From assembly GCA_020403425.1 (NCBI GenBank), contig JADBXR010000018.1:62001-126000 (forward strand): a DNA stretch of 64,000 nucleotides. The letters run 5' to 3'. The first letter of the stretch is position 1. Each line of letters opens with the position of its first letter. Both the position numbers and the translations under genes were made by a program. Below the pieces are notes generated by a model, which saw only the letters and a program-made list of their open reading frames with translations, did not search any database and was not told the origin of the DNA. Shown here piece after piece: positions 1 through 7,891 of the stretch. The stretch comes from Chitinophagaceae bacterium. Its GTDB lineage: Bacteria; Bacteroidota; Bacteroidia; Chitinophagales; Chitinophagaceae.

Positions 1-369
1 TACCCGATCGCAGATAGTAACGGGTAACAGAGTGGCATTACTTCCTATGGACACGTGGTTACCAATATGGGTCGCTTTCCATAAATCAGGGTCACCTGCA
101 GGTCCTCCCCGTTGAAAAGTATCGTTCACAAACATGACGCCGTGGCCTATAAAACAATCAGACCCGATCGTCACTTTTTCGCAGATGAAAGTGTGTGATT
201 GAATTTTGCAACGATCACCGATCACCACATTTTTCTGGATCTCTACAAAGGGGCCGACAAAACAATCCTGGCCGATCTGGCAACCATACAAATTACAAGG
301 CTCTATTACCCGTACATTCTCCCCGAATTGTACTTCCCGGATGCCGATATGGGTAGATTGATATTTCAT
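1..369 (-). CDS. WlbB/WbpD-like hexapeptide N-acetyltransferase (partial)
   Basis: The 123 codons seen run off the left edge of the window, so the C-terminus is missing. The protein shows the isoleucine-rich hexapeptide rhythm of left-handed beta-helix acyltransferases and the stretch EIQKNVVIGDRCKIQSHTF, close to what I recall of WbpD/WlbB. Those enzymes acetylate the 3-amino group of UDP-2-acetamido-3-amino-glucuronate. It starts 16 bases after the WlbA-like dehydrogenase, which would act two steps earlier in the same pathway. The aminotransferase between them (WbpE/WlbC) is not in view and could lie to the left. Family assignment is firm; the exact substrate is inferred from the pairing. 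Confidence 0.8.
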   Translation of the reverse strand, partial: MKYQSTHIGIREVQFGENVRVIEPCNLYGCQIGQDCFVGPFVEIQKNVVIGDRCKIQSHTFICEKVTIGSDCFIGHGVMFVNDTFQRGGPAGDPDLWKATHIGNHVSIGSNATLLPVTICDRV

Positions 370-385
370 TCTGACAGTAACTAAG

Positions 386-1399
386 TTAGCGCAAATTGGC
401 AGCATGGTAGATCTTTTCTATGATCTCCACCGTTTTCAGGCCATCCCTGCTGCTGGTGTAATAAGGAGTACCATTCTCCAGCGTATTCACCAGGCTTTCA
501 TACACTTTTTCGTGATTGCTCATGGAGCCCTGATATGTTGGATATTCATTGGCACCCGGACCTGCCGGTAACTGCTCCAATACCATATCACGGAAAGATG
601 CATACTCGATCGCATTCAGATACGACCCACCGATCTTCACCATACCCTTTTCACCGTAAATGGTCAGCGAGCCCTCCCTGTTCTGCTGAAAACTATTCAC
701 CGAATAATGAATGGTGCCGATCATCCCATTCCTGAATTGCAGAACAACCGCTCCAGAATCGTCGATATCACTCACATTACTGTGCGCCAGGTTTTTTGCC
801 AGTGCCATCACATTTTGCACTTCACCAAAAAACCAATACATGAGATCGATGAAATGACTGAACTGCGTAAATAACACACCGCCATCCTGCAATCGGGTGC
901 CACGCCAATCTGAAGTTTGATAGTACTGCTGGTCGCGGTTCCAAAAGCAGGTAAGTTGCATACCATACAGTTGTCCGAAACCTCCGGCATCCAGGATTTT
1001 TTTGACCGCCCGAACAGGAGGGTTGAAACGGTTCTGCATCACGGTGAACAATTGCTTTCCGGACTGCTGTGCCACCTGCATCATCTGCTCGCAATCAGAA
1101 ACAGTGAGGGCCATGGGTTTCTCCACCAGAACATGAATACCTTTCTGCAAGACCTGAACGGACTGCTCGGCATGTAATCCATTGGGTGTACAGATCACCA
1201 CCACATCAATGGCAGTTGCGGCGGAAAGAAGATCATGGATAGTAGAGTAAAAGGGCACCTCGTATTTTGCGGCAAACGATGCTGCTTTATCAGGAACCAC
1301 ATCGCAAACAGCCACCAGCTGACCATAGGCCTGTATGTGAACCACATGACGTGCTGCAATAGCACCACAACCTACGATCGCAAAACGGATCCTGTCCAT
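386..1399 (-). CDS. Gfo/Idh/MocA oxidoreductase, WlbA-like UDP-sugar 3-dehydrogenase
   Basis: This 337-residue protein has an N-terminal Rossmann fold (IVGCGAIAARH, residues 8-18) and the family motif VEKPMALT near residue 93, in which the lysine is catalytic. The central segment with QNRFNPPV and WRGT resembles WlbA of Bordetella and Thermus, which oxidises UDP-N-acetylglucosaminuronic acid at C3 with NAD. It lies 9 bases after the nucleotidyltransferase and 16 bases before the acetyltransferase, so the three are probably co-transcribed. The expected pathway is a 2,3-diacetamido-uronic acid for surface polysaccharide. Other Gfo/Idh sugar dehydrogenases remain possible. Confidence 0.82.
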   Translation of the reverse strand: MDRIRFAIVGCGAIAARHVVHIQAYGQLVAVCDVVPDKAASFAAKYEVPFYSTIHDLLSAATAIDVVVICTPNGLHAEQSVQVLQKGIHVLVEKPMALTVSDCEQMMQVAQQSGKQLFTVMQNRFNPPVRAVKKILDAGGFGQLYGMQLTCFWNRDQQYYQTSDWRGTRLQDGGVLFTQFSHFIDLMYWFFGEVQNVMALAKNLAHSNVSDIDDSGAVVLQFRNGMIGTIHYSVNSFQQNREGSLTIYGEKGMVKIGGSYLNAIEYASFRDMVLEQLPAGPGANEYPTYQGSMSNHEKVYESLVNTLENGTPYYTSSRDGLKTVEIIEKIYHAANLR

Positions 1400-1408
1400 G
1401 TATCAGTA

Positions 1409-2125
1409 TTAAGGAAAGAGAGCTTCTGCCTTTTGAATATTTTCCGGTTTGCCCACATCGATCAGCACGGCCCCGGTATGGTCATAACAGGAAATGGAAT
1501 GGTCTTTTGCCAGATCGAGGTATACATCAACCATTGAGAACTTACCGGTCTGTGTGATCAGTGACAACAGGCTGGTATTGATTACATGAATACCACTGAA
1601 CGCCTTGCGAAAAAGCGGGGTCTTTTTACGTACGATCCTTTCCTCTCCTGTTTTTACATTCTCCCAGCCAGAAAGGATATTCTCTTCATCAAATAAAAAA
1701 TAACGAGAAGTCTCTCTTACGCTAACAGCCAGTGTGGCCAAAGCATTTCCTGACCTGTGCTGCTGTATCATAGCGCCCAGATCAAGCTGTGTCAGTATAT
1801 CAGCATTCATGACCACAAAGTCTTTCTCGCCCGCAAAATAAGCCGCAGCTTTCTTCAGCCCACCTCCTGTTTCCAACACTTCATCGGTTTCATCCGAGAT
1901 ACTTACCCGGCTACCCCATCCATGTTGCTGATCGATGGCCTGCACCACCTGATCGGCAAAATGATGCACATTCACGATCACATCACGAATGCCGAACTGC
2001 TGCAGGTATTCAATGTTCCTTTGCAACAATGACTTCCCATTTACCAAAGCCAGCGCCTTGGGATGAAAATCGGTCCAGGGTTTTAAGCGGGAACCAAGGC
2101 CTGCGGCGAAGATCATTGCTTTCAT
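1409..2125 (-). CDS. MurU-like sugar-1-phosphate nucleotidyltransferase
   Basis: This 238-residue NTP_transferase protein starts with the nucleotide-binding signature MIFAAGLGSRLKPWTDFHPK. The size matches MurU (N-acetylmuramate-1-phosphate uridylyltransferase) rather than the longer GlmU or ManC. The gene immediately upstream (20 bases) encodes an AmgK-like kinase. AmgK and MurU are known partners in the cell-wall recycling shortcut that makes UDP-MurNAc without GlcN6P. On that basis the likely job is uridylylation of an aminosugar-1-phosphate. The following WlbA/WlbB-like genes suggest the UDP-sugar could also feed polysaccharide synthesis. Confidence 0.82.
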   Translation of the reverse strand: MKAMIFAAGLGSRLKPWTDFHPKALALVNGKSLLQRNIEYLQQFGIRDVIVNVHHFADQVVQAIDQQHGWGSRVSISDETDEVLETGGGLKKAAAYFAGEKDFVVMNADILTQLDLGAMIQQHRSGNALATLAVSVRETSRYFLFDEENILSGWENVKTGEERIVRKKTPLFRKAFSGIHVINTSLLSLITQTGKFSMVDVYLDLAKDHSISCYDHTGAVLIDVGKPENIQKAEALFP

Positions 2126-2144
2126 GCAGAATGGATTAGCGGAT

Positions 2145-3602
2145 TTAATTGGATGCAGGCAACTCTTTTACCCAGTTAGCCTGATTGGTATGCTCCAGTT
2201 TTACTTTCACCTTGTATTTATTCCGGAGGTGACGAGCGGTCTGCTCGGCAGCATACACGCTGCGGTGCTGTCCGCCGGTGCAGCCAAAGTTGATCATCAA
2301 ATGGCTGAAACCGCGGCGCAGGTACTCTGCCACGGTAATATCTATCAGGTCCCAAACGCTGTTCAGGAATTCATTCATATGTGTACGCTGCTCCAGGAAA
2401 TCCTGAACGGGCTTGTCCTTACCCGTCTGGGTCTTGTATTCATCAAATCGGCCTGGATTCAGGATACCACGCATATCGAACACAAAACCACCCCCATTTT
2501 CCGTTGGATCAGCGGGGATCCCTTTTTTGTAACTGAAACTATTGATCTCGATCAGCAATGGGGTGTTTTCATTGGCCTGGATCGGTTCAAAACGTTTGAT
2601 CATATCTTCGGCCACCACCAATCGCAGTACACGATCGAATTCCGGGGTTACGATACCGATGCGTTTGTGTTCGATGAAGAATTTCAGGTTACGCAATGCC
2701 AATGGAATACTAGCCAGGAAATGTGCCTTCCGCTCAAACAGTCCACGGAACCCGTAAGCACCCATCACCTGCAGCAAACGGATCAATACATACCCGTTAT
2801 ACTGGCTTACAAAAGTGATGCGGTCAACCGGTTTTTGCAGGAGTTTGTCCACTTCATCCATGTAATAGTCGAGCAGTGAATCTTTCCATTGTTCGCTTAG
2901 TTCTGCCTTGGCCTGCCAGAGTAAGGATGCCACATCGTATTGCAGCGCTCCTTTCATACCACCCTGATAATCGATAAAACTCACTTTATCATCTTTCACA
3001 ATAATGTTCCGGCTCTGAAAATCGCGGAACATAAAATACTTGTTCTCTGTACGTGTAAGATAGGTGCTCAAGGCATCAAAATCGTCAAGCATGGCCTGCT
3101 TATCATAAGGCAACTGCAAAGTGTCCAGGAAATAATACTTGAAATACAACAGATCGCTCATGATCGCCTGTTTACCAAACTCTTTTGCAGTAAGGCACCA
3201 CTCATAGTTCAATCCCTGGTCTCCCAATATCTGTACGCGCGCCAACTCAGACAGGCTCTGCTGAAACAATCCATATACATAATCCCCATGTCCGTTCTGC
3301 TCCAGTTTGTTCAACAGGGATTCTGTGCCCAGGTCCTCCTGTATGTAGATTGTGTCATTTGCATTCACAGCCAGTATTTTGGGAACAGGCAAACAGGCCT
3401 GTATGAAATGACGGCTGAAATAGATGAATGTCTGGGTCTCCCGCTGGTTCAGGTTATAGGTAGCGATAAAAGTGGCTGTTCCGGAATAGATCCTGAAATA
3501 GACACGGTCGCTACCGCTCTGCGGTAATTTCTCAATACGGTCGGGTTGGGGATGACCGGATGACACAAAAAGTTCGCCGATAGCTTTGATCACTGCCTCC
3601 AT
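2145..3602 (-). CDS. AmgK-like aminosugar kinase fused to RapZ C-terminal domain
   Basis: This 485-residue two-domain protein has an aminoglycoside-phosphotransferase-type kinase at about residues 15-330, with catalytic loop FRDFQSRNI and metal motif IDYQ. From about residue 345 it carries a RapZ C-terminal domain with the diagnostic GCTGGQHRSV. In E. coli RapZ this domain senses GlcN6P and binds small RNA. The ATG at 3602 was chosen because homology begins there; the open frame to 3713 would add 37 non-conserved residues. It is the first gene of the operon with the MurU-like gene. The kinase probably phosphorylates MurNAc/GlcNAc at C1; what the RapZ domain does is not shown by the sequence. 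Confidence 0.85.
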   Translation of the reverse strand: MEAVIKAIGELFVSSGHPQPDRIEKLPQSGSDRVYFRIYSGTATFIATYNLNQRETQTFIYFSRHFIQACLPVPKILAVNANDTIYIQEDLGTESLLNKLEQNGHGDYVYGLFQQSLSELARVQILGDQGLNYEWCLTAKEFGKQAIMSDLLYFKYYFLDTLQLPYDKQAMLDDFDALSTYLTRTENKYFMFRDFQSRNIIVKDDKVSFIDYQGGMKGALQYDVASLLWQAKAELSEQWKDSLLDYYMDEVDKLLQKPVDRITFVSQYNGYVLIRLLQVMGAYGFRGLFERKAHFLASIPLALRNLKFFIEHKRIGIVTPEFDRVLRLVVAEDMIKRFEPIQANENTPLLIEINSFSYKKGIPADPTENGGGFVFDMRGILNPGRFDEYKTQTGKDKPVQDFLEQRTHMNEFLNSVWDLIDITVAEYLRRGFSHLMINFGCTGGQHRSVYAAEQTARHLRNKYKVKVKLEHTNQANWVKELPASN

Positions 3603-3765
3603 GTTACTGCCTGGTTTACGGCGAAAATAAAGCTTCGTACGGAAAGCGGCCGAACCTTTTGTGTTTTTTGACCAGATGGTAACACCGCAGGCAGTTCTGT
3701 ATAAAGTAATCATTAACAGATCCCTGACATTTGTGAATCATTCCGGGTTTATTTATTTTCAATAC

Positions 3766-4722
3766 ATGAATAAAGGGATGCTCCTGTTGCTGGTGTTGAA
3801 CCTGGCATACCAGCTGGCAAAAGCACAAACAACAGAACGTTTTTACGATTACCAGGGGTATATCTGCGAACCTGGCAGGGCCAGATTTTATGCAAGGATC
3901 AGCCATAGTGATTCCGGATGGATCCAGTCAAGGTATTATCTTCCTTCCAGGAATCTGCAGTCAAAAACAGGTTATTCAGACAGTGCTTGCACCATCAAGC
4001 AGGGAAAATTTTATACTTTTTACCCCAACCAGCAACTGGAGACGATCGGCAAATACACCAACAACCTGAAAGACAGTACCTGGCTTTCTTTCTATGCCAA
4101 TGGCGTCATGAAAGATTCCACCCGGTACGATGAGGGAGAAGTTATCGGAACCTCATTGCAATGGCACAACAATGGATACATGTCCGATTCAACCGTATAT
4201 GGGCCTGATGGGATCCGTGTATCCGTTAGCTGGTTCGACAATGGCAGTATTTCCGCCGCAGGACGACTGTCGGAGATCGGCATGCCGCATGGCAAGTGGC
4301 AGTTCTTTCACCGAAATGGCCAACTGAGCGCAGAGGAGGTATACAGTCGTGGCAGATTGATTAGCAGAAAATACTTCTCCACACTGGGTGTACCAGAAAC
4401 CGACACCAGTGTGGCGTTCAAACCCGCTTCTTTCCCGGGTGGAACAGGCAAATGGTCAGAGTACATGCAGAAAAAACTTTACTGGCCCAACGGTTATCAG
4501 ATCGTCAACGGCAATAAAGTAGAGATCGCGATCCAGTTCACCATCGATGAATACGGGAATGTAAAAGACCCGTTGATCACCGTACCTTTTGATGATGCTT
4601 TCAATGATATCGTGATGCGTATGATACAACATTCACCGAAATGGGAGCCTGCTATCTCACATAACCGGAAAGTGTCCTTCATTCACAAACAAACGATCAG
4701 CTTCACCCAGATCAGAAATTGA
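3766..4722 (+). CDS. Exported MORN-like repeat protein with TonB C-terminal-like domain
   Basis: This 318-residue protein starts at 3766, where a signal peptide (MNKGMLLLLVLNLAYQLAKA) begins; the in-frame extension to 3661 is rejected. Residues of about 70-210 hold YwqK/MORN-like repeats of the form 'WHNNGYMSDS', 'WFDNGSISAAG' and 'FFHRNGQLSAEE'. The last 90 residues resemble the TonB C-terminal domain (PNGYQIVNG, VEIAIQFTIDEYGNV). Such fusions are common in Bacteroidota and act in the envelope, but no specific role is known. It is divergent from the AmgK-RapZ operon across a 163-base gap and convergent with the racemase. Confidence 0.75.
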   Translation: MNKGMLLLLVLNLAYQLAKAQTTERFYDYQGYICEPGRARFYARISHSDSGWIQSRYYLPSRNLQSKTGYSDSACTIKQGKFYTFYPNQQLETIGKYTNNLKDSTWLSFYANGVMKDSTRYDEGEVIGTSLQWHNNGYMSDSTVYGPDGIRVSVSWFDNGSISAAGRLSEIGMPHGKWQFFHRNGQLSAEEVYSRGRLISRKYFSTLGVPETDTSVAFKPASFPGGTGKWSEYMQKKLYWPNGYQIVNGNKVEIAIQFTIDEYGNVKDPLITVPFDDAFNDIVMRMIQHSPKWEPAISHNRKVSFIHKQTISFTQIRN

Positions 4723-4741
4723 GAAGAGGTGACCCTGTTGT

Positions 4742-5431
4742 TCACGACAATACAAAATCTACCGCAGCCGTTGCGTGCAGCAAAGTGGTATCGAACACAG
4801 GAATGCTGCAATCTTCCTGTTTCAATAAAATGGGAATTTCCGTACAGCCGAAAATGGCACCCGACGCACCCTGTGCCACCAGGGTATCAATGATCTGCAG
4901 GAAACGCTGTTTGGCTTCTTCCGTAAAGATCCCTTTGGCAAACTCCGTATAGATGGCGTTGTTGATATAATCAATGTCCGCCTGCGAAGGGATCAATACC
5001 TGCAAGCCCTGCTCTTCCAGTTTTTGCCGGTAGAAATCCTGCTGCATCACATATTTGGTACCCAGCAGGGCTACCGTTCGTATTTGTTGCTGTTTGATGG
5101 CGCTGGCTGTAACCACGGCCACATGTATCAGCGGAATGGCCACCGCTTCCTGTACCGCATCTGCGATCTTGTGCATGGTGTTGGCACCCAGCAGTATACA
5201 GTCGGCCCCGGACCGTTCCAGGCGGCGGGCCGCATCGCACATGATCCCGGCAATACTGTTCCAATCGCCAGCTTCGGTCAATGTTTTGATCTCCTGGAAA
5301 TTAACGGAGAAGACGATGATACGGGCCGAGCTCACGCCTCCTTCCCTGGCATTCACCATCTCATTCAGTATGCGATAATATTCAGCAGTAGATAACCAGG
5401 TAACCCCACCGATAAGGCCGATCGTTTTCAT
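4742..5431 (-). CDS. Aspartate/glutamate racemase-family protein (YgeA-like)
   Basis: This 229-residue protein matches the Asp/Glu/hydantoin racemase family over its length, beginning MKTIGLIGGVTWLSTAEYY and keeping the second catalytic cysteine in FGCTEI (C196). The first catalytic position is unusual. Where PLP-independent racemases have Cys, and E. coli YgeA has Thr83 in TNTMHK, this protein has Ala83 in GANTMHK. It may be a one-base racemase, a different isomerase or lyase, or an inactive paralogue. It is monocistronic as far as can be seen, ending 19 bases from the convergent MORN-like gene. Confidence 0.8.
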   Translation of the reverse strand: MKTIGLIGGVTWLSTAEYYRILNEMVNAREGGVSSARIIVFSVNFQEIKTLTEAGDWNSIAGIMCDAARRLERSGADCILLGANTMHKIADAVQEAVAIPLIHVAVVTASAIKQQQIRTVALLGTKYVMQQDFYRQKLEEQGLQVLIPSQADIDYINNAIYTEFAKGIFTEEAKQRFLQIIDTLVAQGASGAIFGCTEIPILLKQEDCSIPVFDTTLLHATAAVDFVLS

Positions 5432-5476
5432 GCGATGAAGGTAGGCAAATCGGCCTTGTTTCCGGATACTAAGGCC

Positions 5477-6559
5477 TCAAAACAACTTTCCCTGCGCACC
5501 CGGTCTTCTGAAACGGCTGCAATCCAGCTCCCAACGCTCTGCATTCAGGCCATAGAGTTTGTTGTATTTTTTAAATTGCTGTGCCACCAGGTCGGAGATC
5601 GGCCCTTCGCCACGCATGCGTACCCCATAACGACTGTCGTTCACCTTACCGCCATGGCCGTGTTGTATCAGGTTCCACACTTTATCGGCCCTGTCTGGAA
5701 AATTCTTGTACAGCCAGTCGTGAAAGATCAGTTTGATGGCCCCATTTAACCGGATAAAGGTATACGCACTGAACACGGCCCCATTCTTACTGGCCGCTTC
5801 CATGATGCGTTGCATTTCATGTTCGTTCAGTCCGGGTATCATCGGCCCCAGCATCACGCCGGTTCGCACGCCGGCGGCACTTAACTCCCTGATCACACGC
5901 AAACGCTGTTGGGCTGTCGTGGTCCGGGGCTCCATCGCCCGCCGCAGATCTTCGTTGAAGGATGTGACACTGACCAGCACACTGACCAGTTTCTTTTCCG
6001 CCATCTGCTGTAACAAGGCCTTATCGCGCAGGATGCCTGCATTTTTGGTGATCATACCCACAGGCTGGTTAAACTCGTTGCACACTTCCAGCATACGTTT
6101 GGTGAGCCCTAATTTCTTCTCTGCAGGCTGGTAACAATCGGTATTGCCGCTCAGACTGATGGGCACGCATTCCCAGTTCTTGTTCATCAGGAACTTCCGC
6201 AGCAGTTCCGGCGCATTCTTCTTAACAATGATCTTCCGTTCAAAATCCAGGCCGGCACTATAGCCCCAGTATTCATGTACATTACGGGCATAACAATAGA
6301 TGCAGCCATGTTCGCATCCCTGGTAGGGGTTCATGCTGTACCACATACCCACATCCGGGCTCTCTACCTTGTTCACAATGCTTTTGGCATGGTCTTCCAG
6401 GTAAACCGTGGCCAGGTTGGGTTCGGTCCAGTCATCAATACTTTCCACCTGCTCCCGTACTTTCTCATTTTTCAAAAAGCGGTTCTTCGGGTTGAACTGG
6501 GCGCCGCGACCTTTCAAATAAGTATTTTCTTTGGGCTGTTCTTCTTCCATTGGAATCAT
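5477..6559 (-). CDS. PA0069-family radical SAM protein
   Basis: This 360-residue protein carries the radical SAM cluster motif CEHGCIYC (CxxxCxxC) near residue 83, preceded by MNPYQGC, and the SPL-related segments SGNTDCYQPAEKK and ITKNAGILRD. It belongs to the PA0069/Rv2578c group, distantly related to spore photoproduct lyase. Its substrate is unknown. The frame also allows Met4 as start. It lies 38 bases downstream of a tandem pair of LigT-like genes on the same strand, opposite umuDC, which fits a nucleic-acid repair or processing role by context only. Confidence 0.85.
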   Translation of the reverse strand: MIPMEEEQPKENTYLKGRGAQFNPKNRFLKNEKVREQVESIDDWTEPNLATVYLEDHAKSIVNKVESPDVGMWYSMNPYQGCEHGCIYCYARNVHEYWGYSAGLDFERKIIVKKNAPELLRKFLMNKNWECVPISLSGNTDCYQPAEKKLGLTKRMLEVCNEFNQPVGMITKNAGILRDKALLQQMAEKKLVSVLVSVTSFNEDLRRAMEPRTTTAQQRLRVIRELSAAGVRTGVMLGPMIPGLNEHEMQRIMEAASKNGAVFSAYTFIRLNGAIKLIFHDWLYKNFPDRADKVWNLIQHGHGGKVNDSRYGVRMRGEGPISDLVAQQFKKYNKLYGLNAERWELDCSRFRRPGAQGKLF

Positions 6560-6597
6560 TTTTTACACCATACACCAGTCCCTCTTACAGATGGGCT

Positions 6598-7200
6598 TCA
6601 AAACAAGGCACCTTGTACCGTATGCGTCTTTTCATTCTTCATCACAAACCTTTTCACCGTTTCATACTTTGTTGCCCCTTCTCTTCTGCGGAGCAGTACC
6701 AGTTGTTCTGCCATGAAACGCCCGCTGAAATGCATATGGCTCATTTCCAACCAGCCTTTCTCATATTGCCAGGGCAGCAACTTGTTGGCCAGCGTAACAT
6801 ATGGTTCGGTAATGAAATGCGGTTTACGTTCCTTATCTATTTTCAACAGGTGTTGCACCGTTCGCAATGATTTGATCAGCAGCCCTACCTGCGTCTGTGT
6901 GCCAATCTGAAAACAGATCGTATGCGTAGGAAGACCGCTAAACCCATTCAGTTCTACCAGAAAAGTGGCGTGTGCTTCCGTTACTACCTGCAAACGATGT
7001 ATGATCCGTTTCTCAATCATTTCAAACTGCTGAAAACGCAGCAGCGTGATCTGTGGCCTACCCATGACCGCCGCCGCACAATCGTAGCTGTCTGCAAAAT
7101 GTTTCTTTACAGCCTGCAATTCTTCGCGCAGGACTTCCGGCAGCTCAATCACCAGCATATATTCGGCAGTGGCGTAATTAGACAAGATATCCGGTTGCAT
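6598..7200 (-). CDS. LigT/2H phosphoesterase-like protein with degenerate HxT motifs
   Basis: This 200-residue protein is clearly a paralogue of the next gene upstream (residues 1-198 there) and has the 2'-5' RNA ligase/2H-phosphoesterase layout. Both catalytic histidines are gone: the first motif reads PQITL (Q50-I-T52) and the second PYVTL (Y134-V-T136). The threonines that complete the HxT signature remain. The protein is therefore likely a non-catalytic RNA or nucleotide binder, or uses different chemistry. It ends 38 bases before the radical SAM gene and starts 26 bases after its intact sister. Confidence 0.7.
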   Translation of the reverse strand: MQPDILSNYATAEYMLVIELPEVLREELQAVKKHFADSYDCAAAVMGRPQITLLRFQQFEMIEKRIIHRLQVVTEAHATFLVELNGFSGLPTHTICFQIGTQTQVGLLIKSLRTVQHLLKIDKERKPHFITEPYVTLANKLLPWQYEKGWLEMSHMHFSGRFMAEQLVLLRRREGATKYETVKRFVMKNEKTHTVQGALF

Positions 7201-7226
7201 ACGATTCTGATTTTAACCCGTTGCTA

Positions 7227-7823
7227 TCAGGGCCGCAGCCCAAACACGTTCACCTGTTTACAGGCTTCGAACTGGTGTGTCCTCCGCAGCAGCACCAACT
7301 CATTCACTTCAAATGATGCCTGAAAATCCTTTTGCGCATAATCAGCCTCTGCCTGCTGGTATACGCTAGCGGACAGTCTCCACGCAAGGGTCATATGTGG
7401 CCTTGTGATCAGGTGCATTTCAGGACAACCATATCCCCGCACATACTGGTCAACCACCTGCAGTTCCCTGGCCAGTTGCTGAAAAGGCTGATGGTCCTGT
7501 ACCCTTACGTAAATGGTATGGGGTTTATAACCGCAGTATCTGTCCAGCGTTACCCTGAATCGTTGCTGGTTACTGATGATGCGGTGCATCCAGCGGATAA
7601 TGGTAGACTCCATCTCTTCCTTTGCCAGAAAATTGGCCACTGTGATGTGGGGTTTTGTTTTCTCGGCAATGGGTGCCTGGTATTGCAGGGTAAACCGCTG
7701 TTTCTCCTGTATCAATTTATCATGTACTGCCGCATCCGGTTTGGCTACCAGCAGATACTCAAAAAACTGCTGCACCGGTGCGTGGAACGGCCGGTCGCGT
7801 ACTAACCCTGTTTCCATAAACAT
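7227..7823 (-). CDS. LigT/2H phosphoesterase-like protein with intact HxT motifs
   Basis: This 198-residue protein has both family motifs, PHITV (H59-I-T61) and PHMTL (H143-M-T145), at the expected spacing for a 2H phosphoesterase (2'-5' RNA ligase, cyclic phosphodiesterase). Such enzymes act on 2',3'-cyclic phosphates or 2'-5' linkages in RNA; the true substrate here is not known. It is the first gene of a minus-strand run (two LigT-like genes, then radical SAM) and is divergent from the umuD-like gene across a 68-base AT-rich gap with repeated motifs, so the two units may share control. Confidence 0.75.
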   Translation of the reverse strand: MFMETGLVRDRPFHAPVQQFFEYLLVAKPDAAVHDKLIQEKQRFTLQYQAPIAEKTKPHITVANFLAKEEMESTIIRWMHRIISNQQRFRVTLDRYCGYKPHTIYVRVQDHQPFQQLARELQVVDQYVRGYGCPEMHLITRPHMTLAWRLSASVYQQAEADYAQKDFQASFEVNELVLLRRTHQFEACKQVNVFGLRP

Positions 7824-7843
7824 ATTTTTACCTGGATAATGAT

Positions 7844-7876
7844 TTTAGCATAAATTTACTAAATAATTTAGCATAA
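7844..7876. promoter_or_regulatory. Repeated TTTAGCATAA motifs in the LigT/umuD divergent gap
   Basis: TTTAGCATAA occurs at 7844-7853 and again at 7867-7876, 23 bases apart. Between them CTAAA (7859-7863) and TTTAG (7867-7871) make the palindrome CTAAATAATTTAG. The gap is only 68 bases and separates the divergent starts at 7823 and 7892. This is the layout of an operator for a dimeric repressor; a LexA-type damage regulator is one candidate, but no known Bacteroidota box was recognised. Confidence 0.4.
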
Positions 7877-7891
7877 CAAAATTTAATTTAT

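Noticed and set aside
3603..3713. Longer N-terminus for the AmgK-RapZ gene
   Set aside because: The 37 extra residues have no kinase-family character and would overlap the divergent gene's promoter region.
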